64,000 nt of DNA from Hyalangium versicolor (GCF_020103695.1 NZ_JAHXBF010000040.1:37626-101625); one strand, 5' to 3'; counted from the stretch's first letter, positions 35,823 to 44,758 are shown. The notes: generated by a model from the sequence alone, not told the origin. Numbers and translations: made by a program.

Positions 35823-36413
35823 TCAGCTCTTGTACTTCACGCTGCAGCCGTAGGGCTCGGTGGTGGTCTCCGTCACGGGCTGGCCGGAGAGCAGCGCGTC
35901 CAGCGCGGTCTTCACGTGGTTGGTGGCGGTGGTGCTCTTGCCGCGCGGGTCATCGTCGATGGCGCCCGCGTAGCGCAGCACACCCTTCTCATCGATGATG
36001 TACATGTGCGGCGTCGTCTTCGCGGCGTAGGTGTGACCCACCTTGCCATCGGAGTCCAGCAGCACGGGGTAGGTGAAGCCCTGCTCCTTCTTCCAGGACG
36101 TGGCGGAGGCCGGCGTCACGGAAGAGGTGGAGTCCACGGCGAGCCACACCACCTTGCTCGCGTCGTAGCCCTTCCACGTGTTCTGCATGGTCTTCGCCTT
36201 GTAGTGGCGCTGGACGAAGGGGCAGCCGGGGTTGGTCCACTCGAGGACGACGATCTTCCCCTTGTACTGGGACAGCGAGTACTCCTTGCCCGTCTCGTCC
36301 TTGAGGGTGAAGGCGGGGGCGGGCTTCCCTACTTCGGCGGTGTCCGCGGCGAAGGCGGGAACGGTGACGCCCAGGGCGGCGGTGAACGCGAGGGCGGTCA
36401 AGACACGCTTCAT
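35823..36413 (-). CDS. Periplasmic redoxin / thioredoxin-fold protein
   Basis: 196 residues with a clear signal peptide (MKRVLTALAFTAALGVTVPAFA). The redoxin (AhpC/TSA-like) fold reads VGKPAPAFTLKDETGKEYSLSQYKGKIVVLEWTNPGCPFVQRHYKAK. The active Cys is C64 in NPGCPFVQRH, a single-Cys peroxidatic-like site rather than CxxC. TPHMYIIDEKGVLRYAGAIDDDP is the conserved cis-Pro region. A second Cys lies near the C-terminus (TEPYGCSVKY) and may resolve a disulfide. It likely reduces or oxidises exported thiols, or peroxides, supplied with electrons by the DsbD-like protein encoded immediately upstream (91 bp). This coupling is inferred from gene order. Confidence 0.85.
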   Translation of the reverse strand: MKRVLTALAFTAALGVTVPAFAADTAEVGKPAPAFTLKDETGKEYSLSQYKGKIVVLEWTNPGCPFVQRHYKAKTMQNTWKGYDASKVVWLAVDSTSSVTPASATSWKKEQGFTYPVLLDSDGKVGHTYAAKTTPHMYIIDEKGVLRYAGAIDDDPRGKSTTATNHVKTALDALLSGQPVTETTTEPYGCSVKYKS

Positions 36414-36504
36414 GGCTTTCAGCTCCTTGTTGTCTGCGGGGATGGCACGAGGGAGTCCCTCCCTCGCCGGTGAAACTGTTGTCGCCCGGAGTAACCAGCC
36501 ACCC

Positions 36505-38745
36505 TCACGTTGATTCCGCGCTGAGCCCGGATGCCCGCCTCACGGCCTGGATGACGGTGTCCGCGGTGAGCAATTCGGGGAGCACCTCGGGGCGCTCGGG
36601 CGCGGAGGGGCTGATGACCAGGTACATGGGCACTCCGGCGCGGCCATGGGCTCCGAGCATGGCGGTGATGCGAGCATCGCGCCGGGTCCAGTCCGCCACG
36701 AAGAAGGCCACCTGATGGTGGGTGAAGGCCGCGCGCACCCCTTCGCTCGTCAGCACGGTGCGCTCGTTGAACTTGCAGGTGAGGCACCAGTCCGCGGTGA
36801 AGTCGATGAACACGGGCTGGCCGGCCTTGAGCGCGGCGGCCACGGCTGCCTCGTCCCACGGCTGGGCGGCCGACGCGGTGGAGGCGCGCGCGGTGGGGGC
36901 GGCGCCCTCCTCGAAGCGAAGGGCGAAGCCAGCGGTGGTCACCAGGATGGCCAGCGCGGCGACAATGCCCACCAGACGCCGAGTCCCCTCCGTCGCCTGC
37001 GCCAGACCGTACAGCCAGGTGCCCACGGCGACGGCCACGAGGAACGCGAGCAGCCGGGCCATGCCATCCACGCCGGCCAGCCCGCCCACGACCCACACCA
37101 GCCACACGGCGGTGCCAAGCAGGGCGAAGCCCAGCAACTGCTTGGCGCGCTCCATCCAGGCGCCCGGCTTGGGGAGCCGCTTGGCCAACCCGGGAATCAT
37201 CACGAGCGCGCAGAAGGGCAGCGCCAGCCCCAGGCCCAGCGCGGTGAAGATGGCGAGCACGGTGCCGGTGCCCGCGGCGAAGGCGAAGCCCACCGCGGTG
37301 CCCATCATCGGCGCGGAGCAGGGCGTGGCCAGCACCACCGCGAGCACGCCCTCGCCCACGCTGCGAGACAGGCCGTGCGAGGCATCCACCTTGCTGGCCA
37401 GCGCCGTGCCATCAGTGCCCACGTGGAAGACGCCGAAGAGGTTGAGCGCGAAGGCCACGAGCACGGCGCAGACGGCGGAGACGAAGAGGGGCTCCTGGAA
37501 CTGGAAGCCCCAGCCCACGGTGGTGCCGCCCGCGCGGACGGCGATCACCACGAAGGCGAGCAGCAACATCGTCCCGACGATTCCGCCCGTATACGCCAGG
37601 GCATGGCGGCCCACGCGTCCGCGATCCTCCTGGGCCATGCGAGTGAAGCCGTAGGCCTTGAGCGCCAGCACGGGGAACACGCACGGCATGAGGTTGAGGA
37701 TGGCGCCACCCAAGAAGGCGAACAGCAGGGCCACGCCCAGGGACATCCCCGAAGCGGGCGCACCGGGCGCCGTCATCTGCGCCTGCATCGGAGCCACCGG
37801 AGCAGCCACCGACGGCGGAGCCTTCGCGGCAACAGGAACGGCCTCCACGGGAGCGAGCGGGAGATCCACCTCGACGGCGCGGTAACCGGTCTGCGCGGTG
37901 CCCAGCCGCAGCACGCCCTTGAAGCGCGGGGCCTCCTTGGGAGCATTCGCCGAGGCATCGCCCTGGAGCCGGAACCGAGCGGGAGCCTCCTCGGTGAGGT
38001 CCATGCGCTTGATTCCCTTGATGCGCTCGGGGACGAAGAAGCCGGGCTCGACGCCTTGAGGGAGCTGTCCCTCGCGGGTGGACACGGTGAGCGTCCCCGA
38101 GAAGGGCTGGCCCGTCTTCAGGCTCTGGGACTCCAGGGCGAGCGTGGCGGTGAGGTTCGCTGCCTCCAGCGTGAGCGGCACCTGGGCCTGAGCGGCATCG
38201 AAGTGGACAGAGGTCTCCGCATCGCGCACGGTCTGAGTGCCCACGGCCAGGGAGCGCGACAGGAGCATCTGCGCGGGGATGCAGCGCTCGCGGCACACGA
38301 GCGCATCCACCGCGGCCGACAGCGTGAGGCTGCCCGAGGCCTGCTCGGAGGCGCGCGCCTCGGCGAAGAGGAGCACCTCATCATGGTAGCCGTAGGTGAT
38401 GATGAAGCCGTCGGGCGTGCGGAAGGTGCCGGGGAAGGGCCAGCGCAGCTCGCCCACGGTGCTGCCAGGAGTGTCCCAGGACACATCGGTGGACAGGCCC
38501 GCGTCGCCCGGGTTCTTCCAGTAGATGTGCCAGTCGGGATCCATCTTGAAGCGGACGCCGACACGGAAGGCGTCACCGGGCTTCACCTGGGAGGAGTCCA
38601 CCAGCAGCTCGGTCTCCACGCGCGGCTCGCCCTCATCGGGAGCGCCGGAGCCCACGGCCGAAGCGGGCGGCCCGGCCCACGCCACGGACGAAGCCACCCA
38701 CCCACACAGGAGCACTCCCCAACTCGATAGCCGCTGACGCCTCAT
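36505..38745 (-). CDS. DsbD-like thiol:disulfide interchange protein
   Basis: 746 residues with three parts. The signal peptide and N-terminal DsbD-alpha-like domain (~30-310) include DWHIYWKNPGDAGLSTDVSW and an ALVCRERCIPAQ Cys pair. The CcdA/DsbD-type membrane domain (~340-620) has GGAILNLMPCVFPVLALK and VVLATPCSAPMMGTAVGFAFA, the two Cys that shuttle electrons across the membrane. The C-terminal thioredoxin domain carries FTADWCLTCK at about 647-656. It passes reducing power from cytoplasmic thioredoxin to periplasmic targets such as the adjacent redoxin. The start has no alternatives nearby. It is the first gene of a two-gene unit. Confidence 0.92.
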   Translation of the reverse strand: MRRQRLSSWGVLLCGWVASSVAWAGPPASAVGSGAPDEGEPRVETELLVDSSQVKPGDAFRVGVRFKMDPDWHIYWKNPGDAGLSTDVSWDTPGSTVGELRWPFPGTFRTPDGFIITYGYHDEVLLFAEARASEQASGSLTLSAAVDALVCRERCIPAQMLLSRSLAVGTQTVRDAETSVHFDAAQAQVPLTLEAANLTATLALESQSLKTGQPFSGTLTVSTREGQLPQGVEPGFFVPERIKGIKRMDLTEEAPARFRLQGDASANAPKEAPRFKGVLRLGTAQTGYRAVEVDLPLAPVEAVPVAAKAPPSVAAPVAPMQAQMTAPGAPASGMSLGVALLFAFLGGAILNLMPCVFPVLALKAYGFTRMAQEDRGRVGRHALAYTGGIVGTMLLLAFVVIAVRAGGTTVGWGFQFQEPLFVSAVCAVLVAFALNLFGVFHVGTDGTALASKVDASHGLSRSVGEGVLAVVLATPCSAPMMGTAVGFAFAAGTGTVLAIFTALGLGLALPFCALVMIPGLAKRLPKPGAWMERAKQLLGFALLGTAVWLVWVVGGLAGVDGMARLLAFLVAVAVGTWLYGLAQATEGTRRLVGIVAALAILVTTAGFALRFEEGAAPTARASTASAAQPWDEAAVAAALKAGQPVFIDFTADWCLTCKFNERTVLTSEGVRAAFTHHQVAFFVADWTRRDARITAMLGAHGRAGVPMYLVISPSAPERPEVLPELLTADTVIQAVRRASGLSAEST

Positions 38746-38922
38746 GTGCCTCCCGTTAACCCGTCGGCCCGGCCCCTGCCACCCCTACTGTCAGGCCCCT
38801 CGCAACCTTGCTGGCAGGCAGGCATTCCCCGGGAGAGGCATGTGACACGAGCCCCCCGGGAGTTTCACCCGATAACGTGGTGACTTCTCTAAGAGGTGGG
38901 AGGTGTAGGAGACGCGGGCTGC

Positions 38923-39726
38923 CTAGCTGCCGCGCTGTCCGAACAGGGCCTCGAGGGCCTTGAGTTGGGTGGAGCTCGAGCGGCCTTCCAGCTCGGAGCG
39001 GCACACGGTCTTCAGCCGGGCCAGCACGCGGTACGCGGTGGCGCGAGCAAGGCCCTGTCCGCGTGCCCAATCCTCGACAGTGCCCTCCTCCATGAGGAGG
39101 TGGCGCAGGAGGAGGCGCTCCTGGGGCCGGAGCACTTGGAGGAGCTGACCGGCCAGCCGCTGGGCGTCCATGCGTCGCCGGAGCGCCTCGGGTGGATCAT
39201 GCAGCCCGGATTCTTCGTCGTCCGGAGGAGTAGGAGCCTCCGGGGCATAGCGGCGCATGAGTTCGCGGAGGGCTTCAGCGGACTGGGGCCAGCGTCCGAG
39301 TTCTCCGGCATGGGCGCGGATGGCCTCCTCCACCTGGGCGCGGCTGAAGCGCTGACCCTGGGTGATGAGTGCGGGCCAGGGAGCCACCGTTGGCGGTCCG
39401 CTCACGACGCGGGCGAGCACGTCGCGCACGTGTGCCCCGAGCGCATGGGCGGCTTCATGATCCTCGCGGCCATCGGCGACAACTTGGCGGAAGCGATGGC
39501 GCAGGGCACGCGCCAGCGCATCATCGTCCATGGCGAGGAGCTCGCGCCGACGGGTGTCGTGAAGGATGTGGCGCTCGAAGAAGAGCCCGAGCAGACCGTC
39601 GACGAGCTCACCGGGAACGGTACCAGCCAGCAGCGTGCGGAGGGCGATGAAGGCGGGCTCGGAGAAGGCGCCGCTGGCCTCGAACTCGCGCAATGCATCG
39701 CGCACGGTGGCCAGCGAGGAGGTCAT
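38923..39726 (-). CDS. Sigma-70 region-4-like HTH protein
   Basis: 267 residues, soluble. The C-terminal ~65 residues contain a helix-turn-helix like sigma factor region 4 (LRPQERLLLRHLLMEEGTVEDWARGQGLARATAYRVLARLKTVCRSEL). No region 2 was recognised; the N-terminal 190 residues are helical and acidic. It may be a divergent ECF-type sigma factor or a DNA-binding regulator without core-binding ability. It is 4 bp downstream of the VWA gene in the same direction, so the two proteins are translated together and probably belong to one system (inference). Confidence 0.6.
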   Translation of the reverse strand: MTSSLATVRDALREFEASGAFSEPAFIALRTLLAGTVPGELVDGLLGLFFERHILHDTRRRELLAMDDDALARALRHRFRQVVADGREDHEAAHALGAHVRDVLARVVSGPPTVAPWPALITQGQRFSRAQVEEAIRAHAGELGRWPQSAEALRELMRRYAPEAPTPPDDEESGLHDPPEALRRRMDAQRLAGQLLQVLRPQERLLLRHLLMEEGTVEDWARGQGLARATAYRVLARLKTVCRSELEGRSSSTQLKALEALFGQRGS

Positions 39727-39730
39727 GCCC

Positions 39731-40975
39731 TCAGTGCTCCACCTTCTTCTTGGGATTCACGGGCATGCGGATCACCTGGCTGACGGAGGTGCGAGCCCCT
39801 TCGGCCTTGGCGCGGCGGACCATGAGGGCGGGCAGCTCGGCGACACGGCGCTCCACGGCGAGCCGCAGATCCGCCAGACGCTCCAGGTGGCGGCGCGCGG
39901 GCACTTCTTCCACGGACAGCCGAACGAGCTCATGCAGAGCCGCCTCGGCCTCGTTGAGCGAACGGCCAGCGGCATCGACATCACGCCGGGAGAGGGCCTT
40001 CCAAGCAGCGCCCTCGGCGGCGACGAGATCCAACTCCACGGTGACCGCGCGAACGAGCTTGCCCTGAGGGCTGTCCGGGAGGACGCGAGTCACGGGCACG
40101 GAGGGGCGACGGGTGTCTCCGCGCTCCAGGAAGGACGCCGTGACGGAGACATTCCAGTCGGCGGACGTCAGGCGGCCGGTAAAGAGGGCCCGGCGCAGAC
40201 AGGCCTGGGAGATGGCACCGAGCAGGACGCTCATCGCGTCACCCTCGACGCGAGCGGGATAGCGGTGGCGGCAGCGCAGCTCGGAGAAGCCAGAGGGCAG
40301 AACGTGGACGCGAGCCTCGGAGGCCACCTCGCCGAAGAGCTCGGTGACGATGCCGGCCACGGTGGTGGGCAGGGCCTCGGCGTCATCGGCGTGGGAGAAG
40401 CCGGTGCCGGAGGGGCTGGTGAGAGCCTCGAGGATCTCCGGCATGTAGTGGCGGCCGAGGCCGAGTGCATGGAGCGTGAGCCCGGACTCAGCGACCTTCG
40501 AGCCGAGCTGACGGAAGTCGATGATGGAGGCGGGGCCGACGGAGGGCTCGCCATCGGTGAGGAGCAGCAGCTTGGGCCGGGCACCGGGGATGAGCACGCG
40601 GCGCAGGGAGGCGGCACCCAGATCCACGGCCTCATGGAGCGCGGTGCCGGAGCCCGTCTCGAGCGCGGAGAGACGCTCCGAGAGCTCGGCCTTGGCATCG
40701 GGCTCCATGGCGCGAACAGGGAGGACCTGCTCGGGCATGCCATCAAAGGCGAGCAGGCCGATGTAATCGCGCGGCCCGGCCTGAGCGACGAGGGCCTGCG
40801 CGGCCTCGACGGCAGCAACGAGAGGCGCGCCGCGCATGGAGGCACTGCGATCGATGAGGAGATTGACGGCAACAGGAGCGCGAGGAGCATCCTCATCGGC
40901 TTCCAGGGTGACGAGCAGAGAGACATCCCTGCCCTGCTCGTTGTCGCGCTCTACTGCCCAGGCCGTCAGCTTCAT
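39731..40975 (-). CDS. von Willebrand factor A (VWA) domain protein
   Basis: 414 residues, no signal peptide. VWA domain at about 35-200: the MIDAS metal site is D42-x-S44-x-S46 (LLIDRSASMRG), Thr 112 (TGSGTALHEAV) and D141 (LLTDGEPS). The C-terminal half holds a beta domain (VSVTASFLERGDTRRPSVPV) and a helical bundle (WKALSRRDVDAAGRSLNEAEAALHELVRL). Cytoplasmic VWA proteins bind partners through Mg and often act in chaperone-like or signalling complexes. Coupled to the sigma-like HTH gene downstream (gap 4 bp). The 283-bp region upstream contains no gene but supplies the promoter. Confidence 0.82.
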   Translation of the reverse strand: MKLTAWAVERDNEQGRDVSLLVTLEADEDAPRAPVAVNLLIDRSASMRGAPLVAAVEAAQALVAQAGPRDYIGLLAFDGMPEQVLPVRAMEPDAKAELSERLSALETGSGTALHEAVDLGAASLRRVLIPGARPKLLLLTDGEPSVGPASIIDFRQLGSKVAESGLTLHALGLGRHYMPEILEALTSPSGTGFSHADDAEALPTTVAGIVTELFGEVASEARVHVLPSGFSELRCRHRYPARVEGDAMSVLLGAISQACLRRALFTGRLTSADWNVSVTASFLERGDTRRPSVPVTRVLPDSPQGKLVRAVTVELDLVAAEGAAWKALSRRDVDAAGRSLNEAEAALHELVRLSVEEVPARRHLERLADLRLAVERRVAELPALMVRRAKAEGARTSVSQVIRMPVNPKKKVEH

Positions 40976-41222
40976 TCGATTCCCCTCGATGAGGGCTATT
41001 GTGCCGCTTTCCTATACATAAGGAGACAGCAGGTCCGCTCGGCGCGTCTCAACCTACTTCGTACCTCAAGGATTCCAGGGGTTTGCAGCGCCTCGCAGGA
41101 ACCCTCCTGCGGCCAGAGTCCCGGAAAACGCGTGGAATCGAGCGGGAGACACCGGGGAACTCGCGGGGAGCTACGACCCGGATGGGTGCTTCGATGGAGT
41201 GCTTCGATGGCGGACTGCGGGG

Positions 41223-41251
41223 GCCCCCGCGCTGACACGGGCCGCGGGGGC
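41223..41251 (-). terminator. GC-rich hairpin after the 53-residue peptide gene
   Basis: GCCCCCGC (41223-41230) pairs with GCGGGGGC (41244-41251) and lies 7 bp past the stop of the small minus-strand gene. An overlapping perfect 14-bp palindrome (41217-41230) could compete. There is no T-run. Confidence 0.45.
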
Positions 41252-41258
41252 GCTCGAC

Positions 41259-41420
41259 CTATTCTGGATCCCAACCGCCCCAGGATTCTTCGTTGTACGT
41301 CCACTGTCGGCCGCCAGCAGTCACGGTCACCGGGAGCACCTTCTGGTTCTCTCCGTCATCTCCCAGGACGACGAAGCCCTGATTGTCATCGTCCAGATAC
41401 GTCGTGTCGTCGTGCTTCAT
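41259..41420 (-). CDS. Small acidic orphan protein (53 residues)
   Basis: A 53-residue protein beginning MKHDDTTYLDDDNQGFVV and ending in the Trp-rich acidic tail NEESWGGWDPE. The ATG at 41420 has a perfect GGAGGT ribosome site 7 bases upstream, and a GC-rich hairpin follows the stop, which supports a real gene even though no family is recognised. There is no signal peptide. It could be a small regulatory or structural protein, or a ribosomally made peptide precursor, but no modifying enzyme is nearby, so that reading is weak. It is bounded by unrelated genes on both sides. Confidence 0.55.
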   Translation of the reverse strand: MKHDDTTYLDDDNQGFVVLGDDGENQKVLPVTVTAGGRQWTYNEESWGGWDPE

Positions 41421-41813
41421 GGTGCAACCTCCGGACGCTCCGCGACGGCGGCTCGGGTAGACGGCGACAGCCGCTCGCCCCCCGGCGGGCGCCCCCCATT
41501 CGGTCGACGGAGAGCCGCACCATGCGGTGTCTCCACAACGCGTTGACCGATTTACCGGAAGGGTGGGCACGTGCTCCCAGCGTGTAAACCCGTTGAGCTA
41601 CTCGCAGCCCACGCACGTCGGGCAGCGCACGGCTGGACGCCTGCTCTCGTCGAATCCCGAATGCTTGCTGGGATTCGAGGGCAAGGGTCTGGGCTTCTCA
41701 CCCACCTCCGTGCTTGATTCGCGAATCAACCTTGTTAGGTTGAGAGACAGTCCTTGCCGCATCGCGGCAATGCGCCACCCGTTTTACAGGCTGCCGAGCG
41801 CCCCCGAGCCCCT
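41421..41813. promoter_or_regulatory. Palindrome-rich promoter region of the Fe-S oxidoreductase gene
   Basis: A 393-bp gap. Three perfect dyads lie within 95 bp: TCGAATCCC (41650-41658) with GGGATTCGA (41670-41678); TTGATTCGCGAATCAA (41714-41729); and, sharing its end, TCAACCTTGTTAGGTTGA (41726-41743). The first two carry the same GATTCG/CGAATC half-site, so one dimeric repressor could bind several times. TTGATT at 41714 could be a -35 box. They lie 70-165 bp upstream of ATG 41814. No gene is seen. Confidence 0.55.
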
Positions 41814-43973
41814 ATGAGCCCCATCATCACAGGCCTGCTCATCGCTGTTGCCCTCTCCGTTTTCGTCATGACCATGGCAGGCCGCGTCGGCGCCCTGCTC
41901 TCGATGAAGGGGGAGAACCGGCTCGACAACATCCCCTTCCGCGCGATGCAGCTGTTGCGCTTCGGTCTCGGGCAGAAACGCATGGTGGATCCGGAGGAGT
42001 TCACTCCGGGCCTGATGCACGTGTTCATCTTCGCGGCGTTCCTGGTGCTGCAGCTGCGCAGCCTCTCGCTGTTCGCGATGGGCTTCAGCGAGTCGGCGCT
42101 CGAGGTGCTCACGGACCTGGGGCACCCGTTCTGGGTGAACCACCCGCCGGTGCTCAACCTGTACCGCGTGTACCTGCTGGTGAAGGACGTGGTGGCGACG
42201 CTGGCGGTGCTGGGCGTGCTGTACTTCGTCTTCCTGCGCTCCAAGGTGAAGCCGGACCGCATGACGCCCTCGTGGGAGGCCTACCTCATCCTGGGCTTCA
42301 TCGGCGGGCTGATGGTGACGGAGTTCGCCTTCGGCGGCAGTCACATGGTGGCGCAGAACGGCAGCTTCGTGTGGTGGGAGCCGACCACCAGCGTGGTGGG
42401 CCTGGGGATGATGGCGCTGGGCACGCATGGCGCGCACGTGTTGGGCCTGGCCGGGTTCTGGATGCACCTGACCATCATCCTGGCGTTCCTGAACTTCCTG
42501 CCGCGCGGCAAGCACTTCCACATCATCACCGGCCTGCCGAACGTCTTCTTCCAGCGCACGAGGCCCAGCGGCAAGCTGGGCACGCCGAACCTGGAGAAGG
42601 AGGAGTTCGGCACCGCCACGGTGAAGGACCTGACGTGGAAGCAGGGCATGGACCTGTACTCGTGCACCGAGTGCGGCCGCTGCCAGACGCACTGCCCCAC
42701 GTACATCACCGGCAAGCCGCTGACGCACAAGGGCGTGAACCAGGATCTGAAGCACTGGCTCTGGGACCATGAGCAGTGGGTGGAGGAGGGCTACGCCCCG
42801 AGCGGGGTGAAGGAGCCCCTGCCGGAGATCATCGGCAGCGCGCTGAAGGCGGAGACGGTGTGGGCGTGCACGAGCTGCGGCTGGTGCGAGCAGGCGTGCC
42901 CGGTGTTCATCGAGAACATCCCCCGGCTCATCGACATGCGCCGCTACCAGGTACAGGTGAAGGCGGAGTTCCCGCAGGAGATCCAGCGCGTCTTCGAGGG
43001 CATCGAGCGCCAGGGCAACCCGTGGGGCATCGGGCAGGACCGGCGTGACGAGTGGGCGGAGGATCTGCACCTGCCCACGTGGGGCGATGGCGGCGGTCCG
43101 TACGAGTACCTGTTCTTCGTGGGCTGCGCGGGCAGCTACGACGACAAGCAGAAGAAGGTGAGCCGGGCGCTGGTGAAGATCATGCGCGAGGCGGGAGTGA
43201 GCTTCGCGACGTTGTCCAAGCAGGAGATGTGCAACGGCGAGACGGCGCGCCGCATGGGCAACGAGTACCTGTACCAGACGATGGCGAAGATGAACGTGGA
43301 GTCGTGGAACGGGCTGGGGGTGAAGGCGGTGATTACCCAGTGCCCGCACTGCTTCAACACCATCAAGAACGAGTACCCGGAGTTCGGCGGCGAGTACCGC
43401 GTCATCAGCCACACGGAGCTCATGAACGAGCTCCTGAAGGACAAGCGCATCAAGCTGTCGCAGGTGATGAACTCGAAGCTGACGTACCACGACCCGTGCT
43501 ACCTGGGCCGGCACAACGGGGTGTACGACGCGCCGCGCGAGGTGCTGAAGGCGATTCCGGGGTTGGAAGTCATCGAGATGCAGCGCAGCAAGCGCGAGGG
43601 CTTCTGCTGCGGCGCGGGTGGCGGGCGCATGTGGATGGAGGAGCACATCGGCACGCGCATCAACCACAACCGCATCAACGAGGCGGCGCTGACGCTGCAG
43701 CACGCGGCCCAGCCGAGCACGCCCTTCCCGGATGCCACGGACAAGAAGAAGCCGGGCCAGGTGGGCGACTACAAGGAGAAGGGCGGCTCCGGCGTGGTGG
43801 CGGTGGCGTGCCCGTTCTGCTCGACGATGCTGCGCGACGCGGTGAACGACACGGGCCGCGAGGAGAACATCAAGGTGAAGGACATCACCGAGTTGGTGGC
43901 CGACGCCCTCGAGACGAAGTCCGGCCCGGCCACGGTCACTCCTGGTGCCACGGTGAGCGCCAAGCCCGAGTAA
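41814..43973 (+). CDS. ETF:quinone oxidoreductase-type Fe-S membrane protein (HdrD/NarI-like)
   Basis: 719 residues. The N-terminal ~250 residues contain about five membrane helices of the heme b NarI-like type. Two 4Fe-4S clusters follow: CTECGRCQTHCP (Cys 284, 287, 290, 294) and CTSCGWCEQACP (352, 355, 358, 362). Two CCG (heterodisulfide-reductase-like) domains end the protein (FFVGCAGSYDD, CPHCFNTI, HDPCYLGRHN, FCCGAGGGRMW, CPFCSTML). The architecture matches the ETF-menaquinone oxidoreductase type that takes electrons from acyl-CoA dehydrogenases through ETF. ATG 41814 is preferred over the longer frame (41754), which would extend into the promoter. Monocistronic, ending at a hairpin. Confidence 0.88.
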   Translation: MSPIITGLLIAVALSVFVMTMAGRVGALLSMKGENRLDNIPFRAMQLLRFGLGQKRMVDPEEFTPGLMHVFIFAAFLVLQLRSLSLFAMGFSESALEVLTDLGHPFWVNHPPVLNLYRVYLLVKDVVATLAVLGVLYFVFLRSKVKPDRMTPSWEAYLILGFIGGLMVTEFAFGGSHMVAQNGSFVWWEPTTSVVGLGMMALGTHGAHVLGLAGFWMHLTIILAFLNFLPRGKHFHIITGLPNVFFQRTRPSGKLGTPNLEKEEFGTATVKDLTWKQGMDLYSCTECGRCQTHCPTYITGKPLTHKGVNQDLKHWLWDHEQWVEEGYAPSGVKEPLPEIIGSALKAETVWACTSCGWCEQACPVFIENIPRLIDMRRYQVQVKAEFPQEIQRVFEGIERQGNPWGIGQDRRDEWAEDLHLPTWGDGGGPYEYLFFVGCAGSYDDKQKKVSRALVKIMREAGVSFATLSKQEMCNGETARRMGNEYLYQTMAKMNVESWNGLGVKAVITQCPHCFNTIKNEYPEFGGEYRVISHTELMNELLKDKRIKLSQVMNSKLTYHDPCYLGRHNGVYDAPREVLKAIPGLEVIEMQRSKREGFCCGAGGGRMWMEEHIGTRINHNRINEAALTLQHAAQPSTPFPDATDKKKPGQVGDYKEKGGSGVVAVACPFCSTMLRDAVNDTGREENIKVKDITELVADALETKSGPATVTPGATVSAKPE

Positions 43974-43984
43974 CGGGCCTCAGG

Positions 43985-44017
43985 GCTCGGGCTCCTCGTG
44001 AAGCGAAGCGCCCGAGC
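43985..44017. terminator. Bidirectional hairpin between convergent genes
   Basis: GCTCGGGC (43985-43992) and GCCCGAGC (44010-44017) form a perfect 8-bp stem with a 17-base loop between the oxidoreductase stop (43973) and the stop of the convergent lipoprotein gene (44017). Confidence 0.55.
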
Positions 44018-44631
44018 TACTTGCGCTCCTTCTGCGCGAGCTCGGCCTGGATCCCCAGGGCCGCGTTCTCATCCAGGTACTGGAGCAGCTTCCACTCCAG
44101 CTCGCCGTCCCGGCTGACGCTGCGGTTCATCTGCACCGGCCCACTGGTCAGGGGCGTGCGGTCCTGCGCATTGCCCACGTACTGGACCCGGCTGATACCG
44201 TCCTCGGCGGCGGGATTGAGATCGCCCGCGGTGCCGACCGTCAGGCTGTCGGTGAACATGCTGTCGCGCGGTGTCATCGCGCCCTTGTTCCCGGTGAAGA
44301 CCGTCTCCCGGAAGATGCGCACCGCGCACGAGCCGTTGTCGACCCGGAAGCCCTCCGCGTAGAGCCGAGAGGAGGAGCTGACCACGCGCGACATCGCCGT
44401 GTCGTTGCGCCACTCGGTGACGAGGATGAACTGGCTGCCGCTCTTGCGAACCCCATAGCCCTGAGCCGTCACGAGCCTGACGACTTCGGGCCACACCTGC
44501 TCCACCGGCTGGGCGTACACGTGCTGATACGTCGCGCGGTACAGCGCCTCCTGATGGCGCGCCGAGCCACAACCGCTCAACCCCACGAGCAGACCGAGGA
44601 ACAGGCACCAACGCATGACGCGGTGACTCAT
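44017..44631 (-). CDS. Lipoprotein of unknown function
   Basis: 204 residues with a lipoprotein signal (MSHRVMRWCLFLGLLVGLSGC, Cys 21). ATG 44631 is chosen from a longer open frame because AGGAGGA lies 7-8 bases upstream and the leader starts at once. The mature region begins like outer-membrane-associated lipoproteins that correct rough or folded proteins (YRATYQHVYAQPVEQVWPEVVRLVTAQGYGVRKSG). No family was recognised. It has a helical C-terminus (LEWKLLQYLDENAALGIQAELAQKERK). Expected at the periplasmic face of the outer membrane. Its upstream neighbour, the ankyrin gene, points the same way but is separated by 127 bp. Confidence 0.65.
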   Translation of the reverse strand: MSHRVMRWCLFLGLLVGLSGCGSARHQEALYRATYQHVYAQPVEQVWPEVVRLVTAQGYGVRKSGSQFILVTEWRNDTAMSRVVSSSSRLYAEGFRVDNGSCAVRIFRETVFTGNKGAMTPRDSMFTDSLTVGTAGDLNPAAEDGISRVQYVGNAQDRTPLTSGPVQMNRSVSRDGELEWKLLQYLDENAALGIQAELAQKERK

Positions 44632-44758
44632 GGCAGATCCTCCTGAGACTGCGATTCGGGGAGCTGCCCGCCGGCTCGAGACCCTGGAGCCCGGCCGCCC
44701 CAGCAAGAGAAGAACGCATGGGCCTGACATGCATATCGTCCGGCCCCCGGAGGCCTGC

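Noticed and set aside
35426..35998. Plus-strand frame in the adhesin upstream gap
   Set aside because: A middle part looks protein-like (QVRYRVTHVRQMW) but it has no ribosome site, contains rare Arg codons, and its last third is antisense to the redoxin gene.
36646..38730. 694-codon plus-strand frame over the DsbD-like gene
   Set aside because: Antisense shadow; low-complexity residues and no start site.
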